Shown here: positions 28,517-37,676 of the stretch, one piece after another
How positions within the stretch are numbered: position 1 is the stretch's first letter
Layout: each line of letters starts with the position of its first letter
From: Bacteroides fragilis
GTDB lineage: Bacteria > Bacteroidota > Bacteroidia > Bacteroidales > Bacteroidaceae
Direction: 5' to 3'
DNA length: 64,000 nt
NCBI RefSeq assembly: GCF_002849695.1
Contig: NZ_CP018937.1
Location: 3,782,001 to 3,846,000 of the forward strand
Program-made: the position numbers and the translations under genes
The notes under the pieces: generated by a model
What the model was told of the DNA's origin: nothing
The model's database searches: none
The model's input: the letters and a program-made list of their open reading frames with translations, nothing else

Positions 28517-28878
28517 AAAAACAAGTAACTTTCTTTATCTGCACAATTATTTTGTTGACTTTGTCGTCTTGTCATAAGGAAGCAGATTATTCTTTAAATA
28601 ATTCAATCTGGATACATCAATTTCAAGCTGAAGAACGGGTAGAAGGTGGTGTAAAAGCAGTAGGACTTTTCTTCGGAGCAAAAACAATTGAAAAGTATAG
28701 CCTTGATAAAGACTACAAAGCATTAAAACTTTTGAACACATTTAACTATGTAAAGGAAGGTAATGAAATTATAATCAATGGTGCATTCAGACAAACAGTG
28801 GGAGATAATTATCTTACTTTTGGTGATGGAATGTACTATCGTTCAGAAAAAAGCAAGGGCTCTTTTTTCCAAAAGTAA
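28513..28878 (+). CDS. Small lipoprotein of unknown function
   Basis: A predicted 121-aa lipoprotein with a clear signal and lipobox LSSC (Cys20). The mature 100 residues look beta-rich (SIWIHQFQAEERVEGG, YLTFGDGMYYRSEKSKG), reminiscent of small lipocalin-like or META-type domains, but I do not recognise a family. It overlaps the preceding large lipoprotein by 4 nt and is followed by a terminator, so the two form a dedicated bicistron. AT-rich like its partner. Confidence 0.8.
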   Translation: MKKQVTFFICTIILLTLSSCHKEADYSLNNSIWIHQFQAEERVEGGVKAVGLFFGAKTIEKYSLDKDYKALKLLNTFNYVKEGNEIIINGAFRQTVGDNYLTFGDGMYYRSEKSKGSFFQK

Positions 28879-28912
28879 TAAAGAAGGAGGGAGCAATTAA
28901 GAATAGGTATTG

Positions 28913-28948
28913 AAGGAGCAGAGAATAAATAATTCCTCTGCTCCTTTT
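28913..28948 (+). terminator. Terminator after the lipoprotein pair
   Basis: AAGGAGCAGAG (28913-28923) pairs with CTCTGCTCCTT (28936-28946), with TTTT directly after. Confidence 0.88.
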
Positions 28949-28953
28949 AATTA

Positions 28954-29170
28954 AATATTCGTGCTACTGCCACTTTTGATCCAAACCATATCAGTAAATC
29001 GGGTAAATACCCCCTATTGGGTTGCTCCCGGCCCAGTTATGCGAAGATGCTCAAAACGCAATCTGGAAATCTCCAGATATAAGAATAAAAAGGTTATTGT
29101 CTACTATTGCCACGAAACTTTCCTTTCTGCTTCTCTGTTCGTGTTATTGAAAAACAGAAACCTTAAATAA
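28954..29170 (+). pseudogene. Possible rhodanese-domain relic
   Basis: One frame gives IRATATFDPNHISKSGKYPL followed by SYAKMLKTQSGNLQ. After a frame change near 29076, another gives YKNKKVIVYYC and then SASLFVLLKNRNLK up to TAA 29170. This follows the rhodanese order: DVRT..EF..GHI..S, then the K(K)VIVYC active-site strand. The start is cut off just after the preceding terminator and the Gly-rich end is missing. The resemblance is by eye and weak in the active-site loop. Confidence 0.4.
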
Positions 29171-29207
29171 GGCTTTTGAACCAGTAAGCTAAATACCAAT
29201 TCGCAAT

Positions 29208-29268
29208 AGTTGTTTATTATACTACAACTAAAGTATGCAATCGGGTACACAATATTACGAAAAAAAAT
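29208..29268. repeat. 59-bp direct repeat, right copy
   Basis: Nearly identical to 25691-25749. Similarity stops abruptly after the A-run at about 29268, and on the left at AGTTG. It marks the right border of the accessory patch. Confidence 0.88.
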
Positions 29269-29425
29269 GATTCGGGAAGACAGGATCAATCCATAGTTGA
29301 TAAATAAGCAAGTATACAGGCTTTCAGCCTGCTAAGTCTTATTGGATAAAAAAAGGCACGATGATACTTAAACAGATGAAAGGCAAGACATTCAAAGCAC
29401 TAAACTCTTGCTGGGAAAAGACTTG

Positions 29426-29499
29426 CTTTAACACAGTGTTAAAGTCTGCTCTTTAGATTCAAATAACAAGTCATTTAAATGCAAAAGGCTTGTTATTTG
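29426..29499. promoter_or_regulatory. Clustered palindromes upstream of the export operon
   Basis: CTTTAACA/TGTTAAAG (29426-29444) is a perfect dyad with a 3-nt centre. CAAATAACAAG (29460-29470) pairs with CTTGTTATTTG (29489-29499), and an overlapping AAATGCAA/TTTGCATTT pair could fold instead. The rest of 29269-29610 shows no gene. They may be regulator sites; no regulator gene is adjacent. Confidence 0.4.
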
Positions 29500-29613
29500 C
29501 ATTTGGAAAAGAAGAAGCCCCAAAATGCGATTAACAATGTTAATTGAAAAAGCGAGAATACATCGCCCGGTATTCAAACATCAGGCCTAAATAACAAAAA
29601 AAATTAAATCGTT

Positions 29614-29643
29614 TTGCTTTTTAAGATTAACCCTTTATATTTG
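29614..29643 (+). promoter_or_regulatory. Promoter of the TolC/HlyD/ABC-2 export operon
   Basis: TTG (29614-29616) and TATATTTG (29636-29643) are separated by 19 nt, a textbook Bacteroides promoter. The leader to the tolC-like start is about 120 nt and holds a dyad TTCTTGT (29668-29674)/ACAAGAA (29688-29694) that could be an operator or leader hairpin. Confidence 0.8.
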
Positions 29644-29770
29644 CATCGTTGTTTATGCAATTATTGTTTCTTGTCCTAACAAGGATAACAAGAACAAAAC
29701 CGGATAAACAAACAGCCCGCAAGCATTGTTCTTTAAAATGAAGTATTACCTTTATAATGTATAAGATGCG

Positions 29771-31225
29771 ATGAAAAAAATCCTGTTTCTGTTTTTTCTC
29801 CTGACAACTACTTTCTCTCTGAAATCACAGGGAATCCTATCCTTAGATAGTTGCCGTGCATTGGCCATTGCCAACAACAAAGAGTTGTTGATAAGCGGAG
29901 AGAAAATAAATGCTGCACACTATCAAAACAAAGCAGCTTTTACGAACTACTTACCCAACTTCTCTGCTACAGGGGCCTATATGCGTAACCAAAAAGAATT
30001 CTCGCTGCTCAACAGTGATCAGAAAGCTGCCCTATCGGGCTTAGGAAACAGTATAAGCGGACCACTGCAGCAGGCTGCACAAGTCATCGGACAGCTCCAT
30101 CCTGAACTGGCCCCGGCTTTGTCGCAACTGGGAGGGGCTATCGTACCGGCCTTGAACGAAGCCGGAAGTTCTATTGTAGACGCATTCCGTACCGATACCC
30201 GCAATGTATATGCAGGAGCCATCACCCTGACACAGCCATTATACATGGGCGGCAAAATCCGGGCATACAACAAAATCACTAAATACGCTGAAGAGTTGGC
30301 TCGCCAACAGCACAATTCGGGTATGCAAGAGGTGATTCTCAGCACGGATCAGGCCTATTGGCAGGTTATCTCGTTGGTCAACAAGAAAAAACTCGCGGAA
30401 AGCTACCTGAAGCTATTGCAGAAACTGGACAGTGATGTAGAAAAGATGATTGCCGAAGGGGTAGCCACTAAAGCGGACGGACTCTCGGTTCGGGTGAAGG
30501 TAAACGAAGCCGAAATGACACTGACAAAGGTTGAAGACGGGCTAAGCCTTTCGCGGATGCTACTGTGCCAACTGTGCGGCATCGACCTGAGTACCCCCGT
30601 CGTATTGGCCGACGAAGACATCGACGACATTCCTTTAATGCCTGTTACTACCGACTTTGAGGTTGAAACAGCCTATGCCAACCGGCCTGAAATACGGAGC
30701 CTGGAACTGGCAACCAAAATTTATCAACAAAAAATAAACGTAACCCGCTCCGAGTATCTTCCGTCTTTAGCACTGATGGGAAACTATATGGTTACTAACC
30801 CTTCCGTATTCAACAGCTTTGAAAATAAATTCAAAGGAATGTGGAATGTAGGCATCATGCTTCAATTACCCATCTGGCACTGGGGAGAGGGCCTCTATAA
30901 AGTAAAGGCAGCCAAAGCAGAAGCACGCATCGCCCAGTATCAACTGGAAGATGCCAAAGAAAAAATAGAGTTGCAGGTCAACCAATCGGCCTTCAAAGTG
31001 AACGAGGCAGCAAAGAAACTGACCATGGCGAAAAAGAACCTTGAGAAAGCTGACGAAAACCTGCGCTACGCCACCCTTGGATTCGAAGAAGGAGTAATTG
31101 CTCCAAGCAACGTACTTGAAGCCCATACTGCCTGGTTGTCGGCCCAATCGGAAAAGATCGATGCACAGATTGATGTGAAGTTAACAGAGATCTACCTGCA
31201 GAAGTCATTGGGAACACTGAAATAA
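29771..31225 (+). CDS. TolC-family outer-membrane efflux protein
   Basis: A 484-aa outer-membrane channel component of a tripartite exporter. A signal peptide ends near residue 20 (SLKSQ). Two OEP repeats follow, with typical motifs such as LTQPLYMGGKIRAYNK and the C-terminal LEAHTAWLSAQSEKIDAQID. The insert at about 70-130 is rich in Gly, Ala, Leu and Gln. It is the first gene of a four-gene operon with an HlyD-type adaptor and two ABC-2 permeases. The cargo is unknown. Confidence 0.93.
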   Translation: MKKILFLFFLLTTTFSLKSQGILSLDSCRALAIANNKELLISGEKINAAHYQNKAAFTNYLPNFSATGAYMRNQKEFSLLNSDQKAALSGLGNSISGPLQQAAQVIGQLHPELAPALSQLGGAIVPALNEAGSSIVDAFRTDTRNVYAGAITLTQPLYMGGKIRAYNKITKYAEELARQQHNSGMQEVILSTDQAYWQVISLVNKKKLAESYLKLLQKLDSDVEKMIAEGVATKADGLSVRVKVNEAEMTLTKVEDGLSLSRMLLCQLCGIDLSTPVVLADEDIDDIPLMPVTTDFEVETAYANRPEIRSLELATKIYQQKINVTRSEYLPSLALMGNYMVTNPSVFNSFENKFKGMWNVGIMLQLPIWHWGEGLYKVKAAKAEARIAQYQLEDAKEKIELQVNQSAFKVNEAAKKLTMAKKNLEKADENLRYATLGFEEGVIAPSNVLEAHTAWLSAQSEKIDAQIDVKLTEIYLQKSLGTLK

Positions 31226-31286
31226 AATGAATAAGTAAATTTAGAGAAAGCCAATCTCAATCGTAAATCGTAAAATCGTAAATAAG

Positions 31287-32279
31287 ATGACATCACAAAA
31301 ATCACAGAACAGCAATATGCTGCTTGCATTCCTCACTCTGCTGGGAGTTATTGTACTGGTTGCAGTTGTCGGTTTCTTCATGCTCCGCAAAGGTCCGGAA
31401 ATTATTCAGGGACAGGCCGAGGTGACCGAATACCGCGTTTCGAGCAAAGTTCCCGGACGCATTCTGGAATTCCGTGTGAAAGAGGGACAAACAGTACAAG
31501 CGGGAGACACTCTCGCCATACTGGAAGCTCCGGACGTAATGGCAAAAATGGAACAGGCACGTGCAGCTGAAGCCGCTGCTCAGGCACAAAACGAAAAAGC
31601 AATCAAAGGGGCACGTCAGGAACAGATCCAGGCAGCTTATGAAATGTGGCAAAAGGCGATAGCCGGTGTCGATATAGCAGAGAAATCATACAAGCGTGTT
31701 AAAAATCTGTTCGACCAGGGAGTCATGCCTGCGCAAAAACTGGACGAAGTCACTGCGCAACGTAATGCAGCCATCGCCACAGAAAAAGCAGCAAAGGCCC
31801 AATATACCATGGCTAAGAACGGTGCCGAACGTGAGGACAAAATGGCTGCCGCCGCTTTGGTAGACCGTGCCAAAGGAGCTGTTGCCGAAGTGGAATCGTA
31901 CATCAAAGAGACTTATTTGATTGCTCAGACAGCCGGAGAGGTTTCTGAGATATTTCCCAAAGTGGGCGAGCTGGTAGGCACAGGTGCACCGATTATGAAC
32001 ATTGCAGTGATGGATGACATGTGGGTGACATTCAATGTGCGCGAGGATTTATTGAAGAACCTGACAATGGGATCTGAATTTGACGCTATCGTGCCCGCAC
32101 TGGACAACAAAACGATTCGCCTGAAAGTATACTACATGAAGGATCTGGGTACTTACGCTGCCTGGAAAGCAACTAAAACTACAGGACAGTTCGATCTGAA
32201 AACTTTCGAAGTAAAAGCTACTCCGGTTGAAAAAGTAGACAATCTGCGTCCGGGAATGTCAGTCATCCTTAAAAAATGA
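31287..32279 (+). CDS. HlyD-family periplasmic adaptor (membrane fusion protein)
   Basis: A 330-aa adaptor joining inner-membrane permeases to the TolC-like channel. One membrane helix lies at about 11-33 (LLAFLTLLGVIVLVAVVGFFML). The lipoyl-like half-motif is at about 45-80 (SSKVPGRILEFRVKEGQTVQAGDTL), the alpha-hairpin at about 85-200, and the second half with AGEVSEIFPKVGELVGTG at about 212-240. It overlaps the first permease gene by 4 nt. The upstream 61-bp gap contains three tandem copies of AATCGTAAA-like sequence. Confidence 0.92.
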   Translation: MTSQKSQNSNMLLAFLTLLGVIVLVAVVGFFMLRKGPEIIQGQAEVTEYRVSSKVPGRILEFRVKEGQTVQAGDTLAILEAPDVMAKMEQARAAEAAAQAQNEKAIKGARQEQIQAAYEMWQKAIAGVDIAEKSYKRVKNLFDQGVMPAQKLDEVTAQRNAAIATEKAAKAQYTMAKNGAEREDKMAAAALVDRAKGAVAEVESYIKETYLIAQTAGEVSEIFPKVGELVGTGAPIMNIAVMDDMWVTFNVREDLLKNLTMGSEFDAIVPALDNKTIRLKVYYMKDLGTYAAWKATKTTGQFDLKTFEVKATPVEKVDNLRPGMSVILKK

Positions 32280-33457
32280 AAGAAAGAGAAAAGAAATATA
32301 TAGCCCTCTGGCTGGTCATGAAGCGCGAATGTCGCCGTCTTGTGTCCCGTCCGCTCTATCTCTTCTGCATGGTGATAGCCCCGTTATTCTGCTATATTTT
32401 CTTCACCACGCTGATGGACTCGGGACTGCCCACCGACATGCCTGTCGGCGCTGTCGATCTGGACAACTCAACCAGTTCGAGAAATATCCTCCGCAATTTG
32501 GATGCCTTCGGGCAAACGGCTATCGTGGCCCGTTATGGAAGTGTGAATGAAGCCCGCACTGCAATGCAGGAAGGCAAAATTTATGGGTTCTTCTATATTC
32601 CCAAAGGGTTGTCGGCCGATGCTCAAAGCCAACGACAACCCAAAATATCTTTCTATACCAACAACTCGTACCTGATTGCCGGCTCACTGCTTTTCAAAGA
32701 CATGAAGATGATGTCCGAGCTTGCATCAGGGGCAGTCAGCCGTTCGGTACTGTACGCTAAAGGTGCAACAGAAGACCAAGCCATGGGATACCTCCAACCA
32801 ATAGTCATCGATACACACCCGATACAGAATCCATGGTTGAACTACTCGGTCTACTTGTGCAACACCCTTGTACCGGGAGTACTTATGCTGATGATATTCA
32901 TGGTAACGGTATTCTCCATCGGCGTGGAAATCAAAGACCGTACCGCACGTGAGTGGTTGCGTATGAGCAATAACTCCATTTATATCGCATTGGCAGGTAA
33001 ACTTCTTCCACAAACGGTAGTGTTCTTCATCATGGGTATATTTTATAATGTATACCTGTACGGATTCCTGCATTTCCCATGCAACAGTGGCATCCTCCCT
33101 ATGCTGCTGGCCACTTTGTGCCTTGTACTGGCTTCACAATGTTGTGGCATCGTGATGATAGGCACTTTGCCTACACTCCGCCTCGGATTGAGTTTTGCAT
33201 CATTATGGGGAGTCATCTCTTTCTCCATATCGGGGTTCTCTTTCCCGGTAATGGCTATGAATCCGGTATTGCAGGCATTGAGCAACCTGTTCCCACTACG
33301 GCATTACTTTCTCATTTACGTAGACCAGGCACTCAACGGATACAGTATGGCTTATTCCTGGTCCAATTATATGGCGTTATTGATTTTTATGTTACTTCCT
33401 TTCTTCGTGGTTCACCGGTTGAAGGAAGCTTTGATATACTATAAATACATGCCCTAA
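32276..33457 (+). CDS. ABC-2-type transporter permease, first
   Basis: A 393-aa inner-membrane permease of the YhhJ/YbhS/YbhR type. A first membrane helix near 22-42 is followed by a periplasmic domain (about 45-175, with MPVGAVDLDNS) and five or six C-terminal helices from about 190 on (LVPGVLMLMIFMVTVFSIGVE). The family normally works with a cytoplasmic ATPase, which is not encoded here. It starts inside the HlyD stop region (ATGA) and is joined to the second permease by TAATG. Confidence 0.92.
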   Translation: MKEREKKYIALWLVMKRECRRLVSRPLYLFCMVIAPLFCYIFFTTLMDSGLPTDMPVGAVDLDNSTSSRNILRNLDAFGQTAIVARYGSVNEARTAMQEGKIYGFFYIPKGLSADAQSQRQPKISFYTNNSYLIAGSLLFKDMKMMSELASGAVSRSVLYAKGATEDQAMGYLQPIVIDTHPIQNPWLNYSVYLCNTLVPGVLMLMIFMVTVFSIGVEIKDRTAREWLRMSNNSIYIALAGKLLPQTVVFFIMGIFYNVYLYGFLHFPCNSGILPMLLATLCLVLASQCCGIVMIGTLPTLRLGLSFASLWGVISFSISGFSFPVMAMNPVLQALSNLFPLRHYFLIYVDQALNGYSMAYSWSNYMALLIFMLLPFFVVHRLKEALIYYKYMP

Positions 33458-34707
33458 TGAAAGATATAAAATTAAAAGATAAAATAGCACAAGGAGTCAA
33501 CGACCTGTTTTATATCTGGAAACGGGAGTTTGGAACCACCTTCCGTGACCAGGGAGTATTGATTTTCTTCGTACTCGTGCCATTGGTATATCCGTTGATT
33601 TATAGCTTCATCTATACCAACGAAGTGGTGCGCGAAGTGCCCGCAGTGGTAGTAGACGATTCACGCTCTTCACTCAGCCGCGAATATCTGCGCAAAGTGG
33701 ACGCCACTCCCGATATAGAAATCGTAGCGTATTGTGCCGATATGGAAGAAGCCAAACAAATGCTGAAAGACCGTCTGGCTTATGGCATCATTTATATTCC
33801 CAAAGAATTTAGTGATAACATAGCACAAGGTAAACAGACTCAGATAAGTATTTATTGTGATATGAGCGGACTGCTATATTACAAAAGTATGCTTCTGGCT
33901 AACACAGCCGTATCTTTAGACATGAACGAAGATATCAAAATAACCCGTTCGGGCAATACCACCGACCGCCAGGATGAGATCACAGCCTACCCCATCGAAT
34001 ATGAAGACGTGGCAATGTTCAATCCGACTAACGGTTTTGCCGCTTTCCTGATACCGGCAGTACTGATCCTGATTATTCAGCAGACTTTACTGTTGGGTAT
34101 CGGACTTTCTGCCGGCACCGCCCGCGAAAACAACCGCTTTAAAGATCTGGTGCCCATCAACCGGCATTACAACGGCACGCTGCGTATTGTAATGGGTAAA
34201 GGACTAAGCTATTTCATGGTCTATTCGCTCGTATCTGTTTACGTACTTTGTGCGGTTCCCCGCATGTTCAGCCTCAACCAGATCGGACAACCGGGTACAT
34301 TAGCGTTATTTATCCTTCCCTATCTGATGGCTTGTATCTTCTTTGCCATGACTGCGTCCATTGCCATCCGTAACCGGGAAACGTGCATGCTGATATTCGT
34401 CTTCACGTCTGTTCCGTTACTGTTTATTTCGGGAATCTCTTGGCCAGGAGCAGCCATACCGCCGTTCTGGAAATATTTCTCTTATATATTCCCGTCTACT
34501 TTCGGCATTAACGGATTTGTGCGGATCAATAACATGGGGGCGACACTGAGTGAGATCCCATTTGAATATAAAGCGTTATGGATACAAACGGGATTCTACT
34601 TCCTGACTACCTGCTGGGTATATCGCTGGCAGATCATCAAGAGCCGTAAGCATGTCATTGATAAATACAAAGAAATGAAAGGCAAAGGAAAACCTATTCT
34701 TTCATAA
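33457..34707 (+). CDS. ABC-2-type transporter permease, second
   Basis: A 416-aa permease paralogous to the preceding gene. The first membrane helix (about 33-52) is followed by a periplasmic domain (about 55-190, EVPAVVVDDSRSSLSRE) and C-terminal helices (about 195-395, including GFAAFLIPAVLILIIQQTLL). The start codon shares its A with the previous stop (TAATG), so the two are translationally coupled and probably form a heterodimer. It is the last gene of the operon; a 16-bp dyad TTCCGGAT/ATCCGGAA lies 18 bp after the stop but has no T-run. Confidence 0.92.
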   Translation: MKDIKLKDKIAQGVNDLFYIWKREFGTTFRDQGVLIFFVLVPLVYPLIYSFIYTNEVVREVPAVVVDDSRSSLSREYLRKVDATPDIEIVAYCADMEEAKQMLKDRLAYGIIYIPKEFSDNIAQGKQTQISIYCDMSGLLYYKSMLLANTAVSLDMNEDIKITRSGNTTDRQDEITAYPIEYEDVAMFNPTNGFAAFLIPAVLILIIQQTLLLGIGLSAGTARENNRFKDLVPINRHYNGTLRIVMGKGLSYFMVYSLVSVYVLCAVPRMFSLNQIGQPGTLALFILPYLMACIFFAMTASIAIRNRETCMLIFVFTSVPLLFISGISWPGAAIPPFWKYFSYIFPSTFGINGFVRINNMGATLSEIPFEYKALWIQTGFYFLTTCWVYRWQIIKSRKHVIDKYKEMKGKGKPILS

Positions 34708-34879
34708 TCACATACACATATTTATTCCGGATTTATCCGGAAATACCTGCTATTGCAATTCAACCCGAAAATATATCGGACAGCTATTGTCTGAAACAAA
34801 GATAATTAGTACATTCGAGGCGTTTATATTTTCAAGTGGAAGATGTAAACACAACACATACAATAATAAAACACATGTT

Positions 34880-36829
34880 ATGAAAAGAAAAATGATGTCC
34901 CTTTTGCTCGCATTGGCAGTAATAAGCGGAAATAGCGTGTACGCTAAAGTGATTGACATAATGTCTCCCAACGGAGCCATTAAAGTATCGGTAGATATCA
35001 AGGACCGAATCTACTATTCAGTGTCTTATGATAACAACCAACTATTAAAGGATTGTTATCTCAACCTCCAACTGCAAAATGAAACACTGGGGGACAATCC
35101 CAGGCTGCGGAGCACGAAACGTGGAACCATTGACGAAAGTGTGAAACGTGAGATACCTTTTAAAAATGCTATTGTAAAGAACCAATGTAACACGCTGAGG
35201 ATGAACTTCAGCGGAAACTATGCCGTTGAGTTCCGGGTATTCGATAACGGTATGGCTTACCGTTTTGTTACAGACAAAAAAGAGGATAACATTGTAATGG
35301 GAGAAGATTTCGCAATTAATTTTCCTGCCAACTACAAAGCCCACTTATCACAACCGGATGGTTTTAAAACCTCTTACGAATATCCATATACTCATATAGA
35401 TACGGAAAACTATGCTGCCACCGATCGTATGAGTTACCTGCCCGTACTGATAGAAACGGACAAAGCATATAAAATCCTGATATCCGAAGCTGACCTATTC
35501 GATTATCCTTGTATGTTCCTCAAAGGCACCGGCAAGAATGGGATGCAATCTCTTTTCCCAAAAGCACCTTTGGCATTTGGCGAAGATGGTGACCGTAGCC
35601 TCAAGATCACTAAAGAAGCTGATTATATTGCCAAAACAACCGGAAAGCGTTCATTCCCCTGGCGAATGATGGTAATCTCAAAAGAAGACAAAGAGATTAT
35701 TGAAAACGAAATGGTATATAACCTTTCCACTCCTTGTGTCCTTGAAGACTACAGTTGGATCAAACCGGGGCAGGTGAGCTGGGAGTGGTGGCACGATGCA
35801 CGTCTCTATGGGGTAGATTTCCGTTCCGGCTACAACATGGATTCGTATAAATACTACATTGACTTTGCTTCCAGATTCGGCATCCCCTACATCATCATGG
35901 ATGAAGGCTGGGCCAAAAACACACGTGATCCGTTTACTCCCAATTCTACTATCAACCTCCCTGAGTTAATTCAGTACGGAAAAGAACGAAACGTGAAAAT
36001 CGTACTCTGGCTACCATGGCTTACTGTCGAGAATCACTTCGATCTCTTTAAGACTTTTGCCGACTGGGGCATCGCGGGAGTAAAGATAGACTTTATGGAC
36101 CGCAGCGATCAGTGGATGGTAAACTACTACGAACGTGTAGCCCAAGAAGCAGCTAAACATAAACTATTTGTGGATTTCCATGGTGCCTTCAAGCCTGCGG
36201 GACTGGAACGGAAATATCCGAACGTACTCTCTTACGAAGGTGTATTGGGCATGGAACAAGGTGGCAACTGCAAACCCGAAAACAGTATCTATTTACCCTT
36301 TATGCGTAATGCTGTGGGTCCGATGGACTTCACTCCAGGATCAATGATTTCCGCTCAGCCGGAAGACAACCGTTCTACCCGCGCCAACGCCATGGGCTCA
36401 GGAACACGTGCTTTCCAAATGGCTCTTTTCATCATCTTCGAAAGTGGTCTGCAAATGTTAGCCGACAACCCGGTTTACTATTACAGGGAACTTCCCTGTA
36501 CCGAATTTATCGCAAGTGTTCCCGTCACCTGGGATGAAACCAAGGTCCTCTATGCCAAAGTAGGTGAAGCAGTCGTCGTAGCCAAACGAAAAGGAGAACA
36601 GTGGTTCATCGGAGGTATCACCGGCAATCAACCACAAAACATCAAGATCGACCTTGGATTCCTTCCGGCAGGACAATCATTCACATTAACCTCATTTGAA
36701 GATGGCATTAACGCTGACCGTCAAGCAATGGATTACAAGAAAAAAGAGTCTACCGTGAACAATCAAACCCGCATGACATTGAAAATGGTACGCAACGGGG
36801 GATGGGCCGGAACAATTAAAATGAAATAG
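34880..36829 (+). CDS. Glycoside hydrolase family 97, retaining-type (alpha-galactosidase-like)
   Basis: A 649-aa secreted or periplasmic alpha-glycosidase. A signal peptide (about 1-22, ending VYAKV) is followed by the N-terminal beta-sandwich (about 25-280) and a TIM barrel (about 290-550) with GQVSWEWWHDARLYG and PYIIMDEGWA. Asp404 in GVKIDFMD is the likely nucleophile, with Glu453 and Glu459 (SYEGVLGMEQ) as acid/base candidates. An Asp at this position marks the retaining branch of GH97, which includes alpha-galactosidases, as opposed to SusB-like inverting alpha-glucosidases. Substrate specificity is inferred. ATG 34880 fits the signal peptide better than upstream in-frame codons. No SusCD pair is adjacent. 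Confidence 0.9.
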   Translation: MKRKMMSLLLALAVISGNSVYAKVIDIMSPNGAIKVSVDIKDRIYYSVSYDNNQLLKDCYLNLQLQNETLGDNPRLRSTKRGTIDESVKREIPFKNAIVKNQCNTLRMNFSGNYAVEFRVFDNGMAYRFVTDKKEDNIVMGEDFAINFPANYKAHLSQPDGFKTSYEYPYTHIDTENYAATDRMSYLPVLIETDKAYKILISEADLFDYPCMFLKGTGKNGMQSLFPKAPLAFGEDGDRSLKITKEADYIAKTTGKRSFPWRMMVISKEDKEIIENEMVYNLSTPCVLEDYSWIKPGQVSWEWWHDARLYGVDFRSGYNMDSYKYYIDFASRFGIPYIIMDEGWAKNTRDPFTPNSTINLPELIQYGKERNVKIVLWLPWLTVENHFDLFKTFADWGIAGVKIDFMDRSDQWMVNYYERVAQEAAKHKLFVDFHGAFKPAGLERKYPNVLSYEGVLGMEQGGNCKPENSIYLPFMRNAVGPMDFTPGSMISAQPEDNRSTRANAMGSGTRAFQMALFIIFESGLQMLADNPVYYYRELPCTEFIASVPVTWDETKVLYAKVGEAVVVAKRKGEQWFIGGITGNQPQNIKIDLGFLPAGQSFTLTSFEDGINADRQAMDYKKKESTVNNQTRMTLKMVRNGGWAGTIKMK

Positions 36830-36841
36830 AATATAAATCAA

Positions 36842-36935
36842 GTTCACCACAGAACACACAGAGTCTTCATCTCTTGCTAATGGAATATTTATGAAAAAAG
36901 TTTCTCTGTGGGACTCTGTGTCACTCTGTAGTGAT
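36842..36935. repeat. Dispersed imperfect palindrome, CTCTGTG family, copy 1
   Basis: The left arm CACCACAGAACACACAGAGT matches the right arm ACTCTGTGTCACTCTGTAGTG in inverted orientation with few differences. It is related to the elements at 41918-42044 and 49875-49994. Confidence 0.75.
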
Positions 36936-36951
36936 ATAGCATATTACAAAA

Positions 36952-37659
36952 ATGAAAAAACAAATAATACACCGCTGGATGCTGATGGCTGTCTTCTGCC
37001 TCGGAGCATCATTTATAGGAATCAATGCCCAAGAAAAAGACTGGGCCAGCCTGCAACGCTATGCGCAGCAAAATGCCGAACTCCCCAAGCCGGAGAAAAA
37101 TGAAAAGAGAGTAGTCTTCATGGGCAATTCCATCACGGAAGGATGGGTTAACACACATCCTGATTTCTTCAAAAACAACGGTTATATCGGCCGGGGCATC
37201 GGTGGACAGACTTCTTACCAGTTCCTGGTACGTTTCAGAGAAGATGTGATCAATTTATCCCCCGCATTAGTAGTGATCAATGCCGCCACCAACGACATTG
37301 CCGAGAATACAGGAACGTACCATGAAGACCGGACTTTTGGCAATATCGTTTCGATGGTGGAACTGGCAAAAGCCAACCATATAAAAGTGATATTGACTAC
37401 CACTTTGCCAGCTGCTGGCTTTGGCTGGAATCCTTCCATCAAAGATGCACCACAAAAGATAGCCTCACTCAATGCACGCCTGAAAGCATACGCCAAAGCA
37501 AACAAGATTCCGTTTGTAGACTATTATTCATCGATGGTAAGTGGTAATGACAAAGCTCTGAATCCCGCCTATACCAAAGATGGAGTACACCCTACTTCTG
37601 AAGGGTACGGCGTGATGGAAAAGCTAATCCAGCAAGCCATAAACAAAACGATACGCTAA
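36952..37659 (+). CDS. SGNH/GDSL-family esterase (lipase/acetylesterase)
   Basis: A 235-aa exported hydrolase. The signal peptide ends near NAQ (27). The SGNH blocks are visible: GNSITEG with nucleophile Ser60, GRGIGGQ with Gly84 or Gly85, NAATND with Asn114, and DGVHPT with Asp210 and His213. Block III has Ala where GxND usually has Gly. Such enzymes often remove acetyl groups from polysaccharides, which fits the GH97 gene upstream, but the substrate is not shown by the sequence. Confidence 0.92.
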   Translation: MKKQIIHRWMLMAVFCLGASFIGINAQEKDWASLQRYAQQNAELPKPEKNEKRVVFMGNSITEGWVNTHPDFFKNNGYIGRGIGGQTSYQFLVRFREDVINLSPALVVINAATNDIAENTGTYHEDRTFGNIVSMVELAKANHIKVILTTTLPAAGFGWNPSIKDAPQKIASLNARLKAYAKANKIPFVDYYSSMVSGNDKALNPAYTKDGVHPTSEGYGVMEKLIQQAINKTIR

Positions 37660-37676
37660 CCCTTGAAATTAAAATC

